Shown piece after piece: positions 7,977-14,703 of a stretch of DNA of 38,141 nucleotides. The stretch spans positions 1 to 38,141 of the forward strand of contig CACAIY010000014.1 in NCBI GenBank assembly GCA_902532675.1, in the 5' to 3' direction. The notes beneath the pieces are model-generated. The model had not been told where the DNA came from. It saw only the letters and a program-made list of their open reading frames with translations, and did no database searches. The translations under genes were made by a program, and so were the position numbers. The first letter of the stretch is position 1. Each line of letters starts with the position of its first letter. Source of the stretch: an uncultured SAR86 cluster bacterium (GTDB lineage Bacteria > Pseudomonadota > Gammaproteobacteria > Magnimaribacterales > Magnimaribacteraceae).

Positions 7977-9797
7977 ATGCAATTAAAAATTATGAAAATA
8001 CATCCATTACTCCTTTTATTTCTAATATATTTAGGTCTCTTTTCTTCTTCAATTTATTCTATTCCTGCTGAACAACAGGAGTTATTCGATAGCTTGCCGC
8101 CGGCACTTCAAGCTCAGGCACTTAGTAGAATGGAAGAAGAGCAAGTTGCAGATTACAAAGGTACTACAGCCAAAGAACAAAACAAGATACAAAGCTCATT
8201 AAGAAAAATATCTGACAAGGAAAGAGAGGCCGATGCCATAGAATGCGCAGAACTTAAATGTATTTTTGGATATGAGATTTTTAGAGACTCACCTATTTCT
8301 TTTGTTTCAACTATGGTCGCTCCGATAACATCATCTTATCTATTAGGCCCAGGGGACATTTTAAGGATAAGCTATTTTGGTAGTTATGATAGGCTTAGAG
8401 AAGCAGAAATAGATAATAATGGGAATTATGATTTACCTCTTTTAGGCCCTGTGAATATTTCTGGCCTTAATATAGAAAAGGCGCAGCAAATAATTTCTGA
8501 AAAGGTTGAGGCCGAGCTTATTGGAACAAAAGCTTCAATATCTTTAACTGAATTTAGATCAATAACAGTATTCATTTTAGGAGAGGCTAACCAGCCAGGT
8601 TCTTATACCGTAAGCTCATTTAGTACAGTTACCAATGCCTTATTTAGTGGGGGAGGTGTAAGTAAGATGGGTTCTCTAAGAAATATAAAGATTAATAGAG
8701 GTGGAAAGTTAATCGCGTCTTATGATTTTTATGACTTTCTTTTGAAAGGAGATTCTTCTTCAGATATTAGACTTCAAGATGGAGATATTATTTTTATTCC
8801 TTTTATAGAAAATAAAGTGCACCTAGAAGGACCCTTTAAGCGACCAGCTACATACGAATTTGTAGAAGGCAACACGTTAGCTGAGGCTATAGATTTAGCT
8901 GGTGGCTTTCTATCTCCACTAGAAGGAGCTCAAAGATTAGGTATAAGCTCTATTAGCCAAGAAGATTATATAAGGATTAATAAAGAGTTTTCTGCAAATG
9001 ACATGCCATTAAACCGTTTATTAATTAATGGAGATTTAATAACTATAAACGGCTTAAACGGATTCCAAAAAGGGTCCATCGAATTGAAAGGAGAAGTTAG
9101 ATATCCGGGAGTATATTCTTTTATTAAAGGCGAAAGATTATTAAGTGTCATTAACAGGGCTGGAGGGTATACAGAATTTTCGTTTTCGGAAGGAGCAGTT
9201 TTTACCAGGGAAGAAGTTGCAAAAAAACAAAAAGAAGGATTTGAAAGAACGGCAACCTCTTTAGAGCAAACAATAGTCGATATGGTTACAACAGGAGATA
9301 ATATAACTGAGTTTTCTTTAAAACCTATAAACAACCTAATCGGAAAATTAAGAAGTGAAATACCTATTGGAAGGCAGGTAATTGATGCAAACTTACTTAG
9401 TATTAAGCAAGACCCTTTTAAAAACTTTACTCTAAGAGATGGGGATATGCTTCTAATTCCACAAAGACCTCAATACATTAATATAGTAGGAGAAGTTTTA
9501 AATCCTAATACGTTAGTATTTAATCCTGGAATGAGTGTTATGGATTATTTGGCAAGTTCAGGAGGTGTGACTGAAGCGGCAGATGAAGAAAAGATATTTA
9601 TTATTAGACCAAATGGCTCTTCTTTTTTATATAAGAGAACTTTATTCAAAAATACTCAGAATTTGTTACCAGGCAGTACAGTAGTTGTGCCTAGGGATTC
9701 AAAGCCCTTTGACGCTGTAAAAATAACACAGATCATTACACCAATTCTTGCTGATCTTGCTACCTCTGCGGCAGCTATAGCAGCTATAAGCGATTGA
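7977..9797 (+). CDS. Wza-like polysaccharide export protein with several SLBB domains
   Basis: This 606-residue secreted protein belongs to the outer-membrane polysaccharide export family. A signal peptide (hydrophobic 9-27) is followed by an unassigned charged region. A Poly_export domain then runs from 'YLLGPGDILRISYFG' (121-135) to about 195. Four beta-grasp (SLBB) repeats start near 197 ('FILGEANQPGSY'), 281 ('VHLEGPFKRPATY'), 368 ('IELKGEVRYPGVY') and 501 ('INIVGEVLNPNT'). It is much longer than E. coli Wza (379). The signal peptide contains no lipobox cysteine, whereas Wza is a lipoprotein; Cys90 and Cys95 could form a disulfide. The last 24 residues are hydrophobic and end 'AAAIAAISD'. 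A second ATG at 7992 is an alternative start. The YjbH- and YjbF-like genes directly downstream suggest a GfcE-like role in exopolysaccharide or capsule export. Confidence 0.88.
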   Translation: MQLKIMKIHPLLLLFLIYLGLFSSSIYSIPAEQQELFDSLPPALQAQALSRMEEEQVADYKGTTAKEQNKIQSSLRKISDKEREADAIECAELKCIFGYEIFRDSPISFVSTMVAPITSSYLLGPGDILRISYFGSYDRLREAEIDNNGNYDLPLLGPVNISGLNIEKAQQIISEKVEAELIGTKASISLTEFRSITVFILGEANQPGSYTVSSFSTVTNALFSGGGVSKMGSLRNIKINRGGKLIASYDFYDFLLKGDSSSDIRLQDGDIIFIPFIENKVHLEGPFKRPATYEFVEGNTLAEAIDLAGGFLSPLEGAQRLGISSISQEDYIRINKEFSANDMPLNRLLINGDLITINGLNGFQKGSIELKGEVRYPGVYSFIKGERLLSVINRAGGYTEFSFSEGAVFTREEVAKKQKEGFERTATSLEQTIVDMVTTGDNITEFSLKPINNLIGKLRSEIPIGRQVIDANLLSIKQDPFKNFTLRDGDMLLIPQRPQYINIVGEVLNPNTLVFNPGMSVMDYLASSGGVTEAADEEKIFIIRPNGSSFLYKRTLFKNTQNLLPGSTVVVPRDSKPFDAVKITQIITPILADLATSAAAIAAISD

Positions 9798-9810
9798 TTG
9801 AGAAGAGTAT

Positions 9811-11934
9811 TTGTATTATAAAAAATTAGGTTTTGTCTTTTTAATCTTTGCAAGTAATTTTTTACTAGCTTCTATAGATGATTATTTTTTAAAGAAGGTT
9901 GAACCTACTTCATCGAATTATGGCATAACAGGAATACTTCAACTTCCAAATGCTCGCTTTATGGATGAAGCTATGCTCAGATTCACTTTCTCCTCTTCAT
10001 TTCCTAATGAATTTACTTCTATAACTGCCTCTCCTTTTCCTTGGTTTGAAGCGACTTATAGGTATGTCGAAGTTAAAAATAGGAAATACGGACCATCTTC
10101 TTTTAGCGGGAATCAATCTTGGAAGGATAAAGGGTTTGACACTAAATTTAGGATTTTAAAAGAAGGTCTTTATATGCCTGCTATTGCTATAGGTTTTAGA
10201 GATTTAGCAGGAACTGGGGCATTTTCTTCTGAATATTTAGTTGCAACGAAAGCTTTAGGTAATTTTGATCTGACATTGGGCTTAGGTTGGGGCGTTTTGG
10301 GTTCTGAATCAAGTATTTCTACCCCTCTTAGTTCTCTCCATGATAGTTTTAAAGTAAGAGATGCTAGTTCTGAATATGGAGGTTCTTTCAACTATAAAGA
10401 TTGGCTTTCTGGAGACGCAGCTATTTTAGCAGGTCTAGAATATAACATGAGAAGACATGGTTTGAGACTTAAATTAGAGTATGATACCAGCAACCCTCAT
10501 AAGGATAAATTTAACCCAACACCAATAAAGAGTAGATTTAATTTTGGAGTTAATTACTATTTAGCTGAGTCTCTAGATTTAGGTCTAGCATTTGAAAGAG
10601 GAGATCAATTTAGAATATCTTTTGCTCTAAAGGGAGATTTCTTTAAAGATACAATAGGAAAACCGCCTGCCAAGAATGTTGTCAAATTATCTAGAGAACA
10701 ATCATTAAAAGCAAGAAATGAACCTATGGTCTTCTATGGGTCATTAAATAAGAGTTTGCGAGATGAAAGTATTTATATACAAGGAGCTTCCTATAAAGAA
10801 GATTCAGTAGAAGTAATCGTTGCTTCTTCAAAATTTACTAAAATTCCTATAATGGTAGGGAGGTCAGCCAGGATTGTATCTGCCTTATCAGATGAGAATG
10901 TAAAAGAAATAGACGTTCGGGTTATGAATGGAGACTATGAAGTTTCAGTTGTTAGTATAGACAGAGAAGAGTTGGATAAAGCTGTAAATAAAGATAGTAC
11001 AGTTAATGAGATTTTAGAAAAAAGTAATTTATTTTCTAATTCGGGAAATCCTGGATATCGAACAACATTATTTCAACCAACTATTAATTTCCCTGAGTTT
11101 GAATGGAATATGGCACCTGCCTTTAGGCATCAAATAGGAGGTCCAGAAGGCTTTTATTTAGGTCAGCTTTGGTGGAGAACTAATACTTCGTTAAAGCTGT
11201 CTAGAGGTCTTGCCCTTTATACTTCCTTTGGTATAGACATCTACAATACATTTGATAAATTTATTAATAAAAGTAGAAGTGAATTACCTCACGTAAGAAG
11301 TGATATTCAAGATTATTTAGAGCAAGGCAAAAATAATATTGAGAGGATGCAGCTTGAATATATGTTTTCTCCTTATAAGGATGTCTTTATTAGAACTGAT
11401 TTAGGTTTACTTGAAGAGATGTTTGCTGGATATGGAGGGGAAGTCTTATACAGGCCATTTGAAAAGAATTATTCTATTGGTTTTTCTGCTCATAGAGTAT
11501 ATCAAAGGGAATATAAACAGAGATTTGGTCTATTAGGTTATGAAACTGATACAGGTCATCTAACATTGTATTATGATTTTCCTTATGGAATTGCTAGTCA
11601 ATTTAGCATGGGAAAATATCTGGCTGGTGATAAAGGAGTAACTTTAGACCTTTCTAGGAGGTTTGATTCTGGTTTTATTGTAGGCGTTTTTGCTTCAAAA
11701 ACTAATATACCTACAGAGCTTTTTGGAGAAGGTTCCTTTGATAAAGGTTTTTATTTTTCAATACCTCTAGATTTATTTTATGCTGATTACCAAGCGAGCG
11801 CCATATCCTTTGGCCTTCATCCCTTAACTAAAGACGCAGCATCAAAACTTTATATGCACAATAGTTTGTTTAGCATATTAGGTACTTCAAATAGATCCTT
11901 TATATTAAGGGATTGGGATGATTTACTTAATTAA
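9811..11934 (+). CDS. YjbH/GfcD-like exopolysaccharide outer-membrane protein
   Basis: This 707-residue protein has a signal peptide (about 1-20, 'LGFVFLIFASNFLLAS') and a long beta-rich body with alternating aromatic segments, fitting the YjbH family of predicted outer-membrane beta-barrels. The N-terminal 'GITGILQLPNARFMDEAMLR' block and the following 'ASPFPWFEATYRYVEV' are hallmarks. 'GFRDLAGTGAFSSEYLVATK' comes next, and the C-terminal half repeats barrel-like strands ending 'NRSFILRDWDDLLN'. The start is TTG at 9811, with 'agaagag' upstream. It lies 13 bp after the Wza-like gene and overlaps the lipoprotein gene by 17 bp. In E. coli the gfc and yjb operons combine the same three families, so participation in secretion of an extracellular polysaccharide is likely. 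The biochemical activity of the family is not settled. Confidence 0.85.
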   Translation: MYYKKLGFVFLIFASNFLLASIDDYFLKKVEPTSSNYGITGILQLPNARFMDEAMLRFTFSSSFPNEFTSITASPFPWFEATYRYVEVKNRKYGPSSFSGNQSWKDKGFDTKFRILKEGLYMPAIAIGFRDLAGTGAFSSEYLVATKALGNFDLTLGLGWGVLGSESSISTPLSSLHDSFKVRDASSEYGGSFNYKDWLSGDAAILAGLEYNMRRHGLRLKLEYDTSNPHKDKFNPTPIKSRFNFGVNYYLAESLDLGLAFERGDQFRISFALKGDFFKDTIGKPPAKNVVKLSREQSLKARNEPMVFYGSLNKSLRDESIYIQGASYKEDSVEVIVASSKFTKIPIMVGRSARIVSALSDENVKEIDVRVMNGDYEVSVVSIDREELDKAVNKDSTVNEILEKSNLFSNSGNPGYRTTLFQPTINFPEFEWNMAPAFRHQIGGPEGFYLGQLWWRTNTSLKLSRGLALYTSFGIDIYNTFDKFINKSRSELPHVRSDIQDYLEQGKNNIERMQLEYMFSPYKDVFIRTDLGLLEEMFAGYGGEVLYRPFEKNYSIGFSAHRVYQREYKQRFGLLGYETDTGHLTLYYDFPYGIASQFSMGKYLAGDKGVTLDLSRRFDSGFIVGVFASKTNIPTELFGEGSFDKGFYFSIPLDLFYADYQASAISFGLHPLTKDAASKLYMHNSLFSILGTSNRSFILRDWDDLLN

Positions 11935-12595
11935 TAAAATGAAAGAAATATTAAAATTACTAATACTGGTTAGCTGTATTGTCTCATGTGCAAGTCTAAC
12001 AAATATAGCCCCAGGCTATATAGAGGCCTTTAAATCTATTAAGGTTATTTATGCAGGTTATGAAGATACCATTTCAAAGGACACAATAGAGCAAATACCA
12101 TATGCTTCCGCTTTACTTAAGATAGGAAAGGGACCGAAGGGATTAATAATATTAGAAAGTAAAGTAAATGATACCGAGACTTGGGTAAGTGCAGATAATG
12201 TTTTTTTTAATTTAAAGAATGGCAAAATAATTGCAACTGCTGGACTACCTAATAATCTAGTAGGGATAAGTGAAATTTCAAATCCAAATTGGAATGAAAT
12301 AGACCTTAATAATGACGCTAACGTTTATTCCTATTACTCATATGATTACCCTGCTTTGAATAACTTAAGATTAAAAGTAATTAAAAAGAAAGTTGGAGAA
12401 CAAAAAGTTGATCTTTTGATGGGGGAAAAGACATTAATACTTTATGAAGAAGAAGTTTCAAACGAATATTTAGGGTGGAATTTTAAGAATCAGTATTGGG
12501 TCGACAAGAGTGGTTTTATTTGGAAAAGCAAACAATATTTATCTACAAAGTTACCTATTATAGAAATAGAGGTTACAAAAAAACCTGCTTTATAG
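11918..12595 (+). CDS. YjbF/GfcB-like lipoprotein
   Basis: This 225-residue predicted lipoprotein has a hydrophobic signal ending in the lipobox 'IVSC' at residues 21-24. The mature part is compatible with the YjbF/GfcB (YmcC) family: '...SIKVIYAGYEDTISKDTIEQ' is followed by strands rich in Trp and Tyr such as 'WVDKSGFIWKSKQYLS'. The ATG at 11918 has an 'aaggga' ribosome site five bases upstream and overlaps the YjbH-like gene; a second ATG at 11939 would also leave a usable signal peptide. The last codons run into the bidirectional terminator. It is the third gene of the export module; no GfcC/YjbG homologue and no tyrosine kinase or phosphatase genes follow. The family call rests on weak similarity plus position. 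Confidence 0.72.
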   Translation: MIYLINKMKEILKLLILVSCIVSCASLTNIAPGYIEAFKSIKVIYAGYEDTISKDTIEQIPYASALLKIGKGPKGLIILESKVNDTETWVSADNVFFNLKNGKIIATAGLPNNLVGISEISNPNWNEIDLNNDANVYSYYSYDYPALNNLRLKVIKKKVGEQKVDLLMGEKTLILYEEEVSNEYLGWNFKNQYWVDKSGFIWKSKQYLSTKLPIIEIEVTKKPAL

Positions 12596-12607
12596 CAGGT
12601 TTTTTTT
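12577..12607. terminator. bidirectional rho-independent terminator
   Basis: The 7-bp stem 'acctgct'/'agcaggt' (12583-12589 with 12594-12600) and its 4-base loop are flanked by A6 on the left and T8 on the right, so a U-tract follows the hairpin on either strand. It includes the stop codon of the YjbF-like gene and lies 14 bp past the stop of the leftward repeat protein, so it can end both transcripts. It is the only convincing intrinsic terminator in the window. Confidence 0.9.
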
Positions 12608-12620
12608 GAAAAAGATTTAC

Positions 12621-13421
12621 TTATTCTTTTACTCTGGTAGCTATAGCTGTACCCATAGCTGTAGAGGCTGCAACAGCAGGGACCGCTTCCGTTACTGTGT
12701 AAGTCTCTTCTTCCGTATAAGTTTCTTCAACCTGGTATTCCTCAACTACATCGTATATTTCTTGAACATTATAAGTTTCAACTTGATAATATACATCGCT
12801 GCCCACGGTTCCAGGATCTCCTATTGTTCCTATTACTCCGCCAGCAGTACCCCCTTGAGATGAAGTAGTGGTTGCGGTAGTTGATCTGGTAGCTGTAGCA
12901 CCCGAATCTCTTAATGCCGTGGCACCAGATGCTCTAGTTGCTGTCTGGGCTGTCAGTCTGTTTTTAGTAACCAATCTGGTTGCAGTAACTGCTGGAATCT
13001 CGTCTGTTCCTGGCACTGTAACTACAACATCAGCTATATATTCCTCTATCTCAGGTGTTGGTGTAGGCGTTGGCGTTGGCGTAGGCGTTGGCGTAGGCGT
13101 AGGCGTAGGCGTAGGCGTTGGTGTAGGCGTAGGCGTAGGCGTAGGCGTAGGCGTAGGCGTAGGCGTAGGCGCTATTGCTCCCCCACCAGATCCACTGTCT
13201 GATATAGCTGCCGCAGCCGCTGCTATAGCTACTATTGCAGCAATTGTTCCTGCTGTAACACCTCCAACAGCTGCTCCTGCAGCTGCATCTCCTGCTGCTG
13301 CTCCACCCGTACTTCCGCTTCCAGAGGCAGGAGTTTCTTCAGCAGTTATTAAACTCTGTGGTAACAATATGAAAGACAAAGTCCCCAAAGTAGCGATGAT
13401 TTTTTGTATTAGTTGTTTCAT
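12621..13421 (-). CDS. secreted low-complexity protein with a Pro-Thr repeat tract, GfcA/YjbE-like layout
   Basis: I do not recognise a catalytic domain in these 266 residues. A signal peptide (1-27, '...LPQSLITA') is followed by a Gly/Ala/Ser segment and a hydrophobic Ala/Ile/Val helix ending '[15 protein letters not shown]' (about 60-80). Next come 39 residues of strictly alternating Pro and Thr, a Thr/Ala/Arg-rich region with recurring 'ATR' triplets, and a C-terminal section with repeated Tyr, Val and Glu ('[15 protein letters not shown]'). The order signal, small-residue helix, Asp-Ser-Gly-rich turn, Thr-rich tail recalls the short GfcA and YjbE proteins of E. coli polysaccharide operons, and the gene converges on such an operon; this is an inference. 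A ribosome site 'agga' lies five bases before the ATG and a good promoter upstream. The rigid Pro-Thr tract suggests a wall-spanning or surface spacer. Confidence 0.75.
   Translation of the reverse strand: MKQLIQKIIATLGTLSFILLPQSLITAEETPASGSGSTGGAAAGDAAAGAAVGGVTAGTIAAIVAIAAAAAAISDSGSGGGAIAPTPTPTPTPTPTPTPTPTPTPTPTPTPTPTPTPTPTPTPEIEEYIADVVVTVPGTDEIPAVTATRLVTKNRLTAQTATRASGATALRDSGATATRSTTATTTSSQGGTAGGVIGTIGDPGTVGSDVYYQVETYNVQEIYDVVEEYQVEETYTEEETYTVTEAVPAVAASTAMGTAIATRVKE
13053..13169. repeat. hexanucleotide microsatellite (unit gtaggc) coding for Pro-Thr
   Basis: The 117 bp are about 19.5 copies of a six-base unit, mostly 'gtaggc', with interspersed 'gttggc' and two 'gtgttg'-type variants at the left end. 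On the minus strand they encode a Pro followed by 19 Thr-Pro pairs. The right half (about 13122-13169) is perfectly uniform, as expected of recent slippage, while the left half has diverged at third positions. Because the unit is two codons, gain or loss of copies keeps the reading frame. Confidence 0.97.
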
Positions 13422-13447
13422 AATATTCCTAAAATTCTTTTCCGTTG

Positions 13448-13476
13448 TTTATATTAGATGTCAATTCTTATGTAAA
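13448..13476 (-). promoter_or_regulatory. sigma70 promoter for the Pro-Thr repeat protein
   Basis: On the minus strand TTTACA (13476-13471) and TATAAA (13453-13448) are separated by exactly 17 bp. The predicted start of transcription is about 20 bases before the ATG at 13421. Two further TTGACA hexamers (13482-13477 and 13464-13459) lie nearby without a well-spaced -10 box. Confidence 0.5.
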
Positions 13477-13632
13477 TGTCAAACAAAACCTTTAATTAAT
13501 TATGTTATTGCCTACTTACAACGTAGTGTATTAGATTAAACATAGTACTCTTTGTCAACAATAATTATTTTAATTTTACAATTTTGTTAATATAAGAAAA
13601 TATATAGTAACTCATCTTAAAGGGAAACAAAA

Positions 13633-14619
13633 ATTTTAAAACTATTAACCCTCTTTACAAAGCTTTTTCATTCTCTTCCTGCTGAATTATCCCATTCTTT
13701 AGCAATGATTGGTATAAAGGTTGTTACTTCCTTGGGTTTCAAGCTAAAGCAGATTAAAGGTTCTAAAGAATTAGACGTGTTTGATTGCCATTTTAGCAAT
13801 CTTTTGGGATTGGCAGCAGGTTTGGATAAGAATGGAGATTATATAGATAATTTAGCATCACTTGGTTTCGGATTTCTTGAAATTGGCACTGTTACTCCAA
13901 AACCTCAGTACGGAAATAAGAAGCCTAGACTATTTAGAGATATACCTTCAAAAGCCATTATCAACAGAATGGGCTTTAATAATAAAGGAGTTGATCATTT
14001 AGTTAATAAATTAAAGAAAAGAAGATCTGATATACCGATTGGTGTAAGTATTGGTAAAAATGCTGATACACCAAATAACTTAGCGCATGCTGACTACCTG
14101 TATTGCTTAGATAGAGTTTTTAAGTATGCGGATTACGTAGCAATTAATATTTCCTCCCCAAATACTCAAGGTTTAAGAGAATTCGAAATTAAAGATGAAT
14201 TAGCTAATCTAATTCAAGCTTTAAAAGAAAGACAACTTGAATTAACTAATGAGCATGGATATAAACCCTTATTTCTGAAAATTAGTCCCGATAATGATGA
14301 CAGAGGTATAGAAGATATTTGCGGAGCATTATTAAGATTTTCTGTTGATGGATTGATATGCACTAATACTACAATTAATCATAATCATATTTCTGGTTCA
14401 GGAGGATTAAGTGGTAAACCTTTGCTGGGACCCTCCACTGAAACTTTAAGAATTGCCAGAAAGATCTTAGGAGACGAATTTCCTATAATAGCTTCTGGCG
14501 GAGTTATGTCTAAAGAAGACTACCTGCAGAAAATTGATGCGGGTGCAGATTTAGTACAAATATATACTGGATTTATTTTCGAAGGACCTAAACTGATTGA
14601 CGATATTCTCAATCAATAG
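13633..14619 (+). CDS. pyrD: dihydroorotate dehydrogenase (quinone), class 2, with probable ATT start
   Basis: This is the membrane-associated enzyme of pyrimidine synthesis that oxidises dihydroorotate and reduces quinone through FMN. Motifs: 'LGLAAGLDKNGDYID', 'FGFLEIGTVTPKPQYGN' and 'NRMGFNN', then 'VAINISSPNTQGLR' with the catalytic Ser of class 2 enzymes, and the FMN-binding 'ASGGV' near the end. The first ATG, at 13705, gives 304 residues and no ribosome site. The frame is open upstream to a TAA at 13618, and the added residues ('LFHSLPAELSHSLAMIGIK') match the N-terminal membrane helix of PyrD ('LDPERAHE' region in E. coli). Between the stop and 13705 there is no ATG, GTG or TTG; ATT at 13633, eight bases after 'aaaggg', is the best start and gives 328 residues (E. 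coli 336). Confidence 0.93.
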   Translation: MLKLLTLFTKLFHSLPAELSHSLAMIGIKVVTSLGFKLKQIKGSKELDVFDCHFSNLLGLAAGLDKNGDYIDNLASLGFGFLEIGTVTPKPQYGNKKPRLFRDIPSKAIINRMGFNNKGVDHLVNKLKKRRSDIPIGVSIGKNADTPNNLAHADYLYCLDRVFKYADYVAINISSPNTQGLREFEIKDELANLIQALKERQLELTNEHGYKPLFLKISPDNDDRGIEDICGALLRFSVDGLICTNTTINHNHISGSGGLSGKPLLGPSTETLRIARKILGDEFPIIASGGVMSKEDYLQKIDAGADLVQIYTGFIFEGPKLIDDILNQ

Positions 14620-14640
14620 ATTTTTCTTTTTTATTTTTTT
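14594..14640 (+). terminator. possible weak terminator after pyrD
   Basis: A 7-bp stem 'tgattga'/'tcaatca' (14594-14600 with 14609-14615) with an 8-base loop overlaps the last codons of pyrD and is followed by a long T-rich stretch. The stem is AT-rich, so its strength is doubtful. Confidence 0.3.
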
Positions 14641-14643
14641 TAC

Positions 14644-14675
14644 TTGACAGATCACCTAATTCTGAACTTTATACT
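14644..14675 (+). promoter_or_regulatory. candidate promoter for topA
   Basis: A perfect TTGACA at 14644-14649 is followed by TATACT at 14670-14675 (20-bp spacer), or by TTTATA two bases earlier (18-bp spacer). The ATG of topA is 28 bp downstream. The boxes are good but the spacing is longer than optimal; sub-optimal spacing is a known feature of supercoiling-sensitive promoters, which would suit topA, but that is speculation. Confidence 0.4.
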
Positions 14676-14703
14676 GTAAAGGAAATTTAATTTTTAAAAT
14701 AAT

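Noticed and set aside
13053-13169. Possible CRISPR-like array or minisatellite
   Set aside because: Units are six bases with no spacers, and it lies within a coding frame; it is a simple microsatellite.
12868-13539. Rightward open frame with a long Gly-Val repeat
   Set aside because: It is the complementary strand of the Pro-Thr gene; the repeat is open in several frames, while the leftward frame has signal peptide, ribosome site, promoter and terminator.
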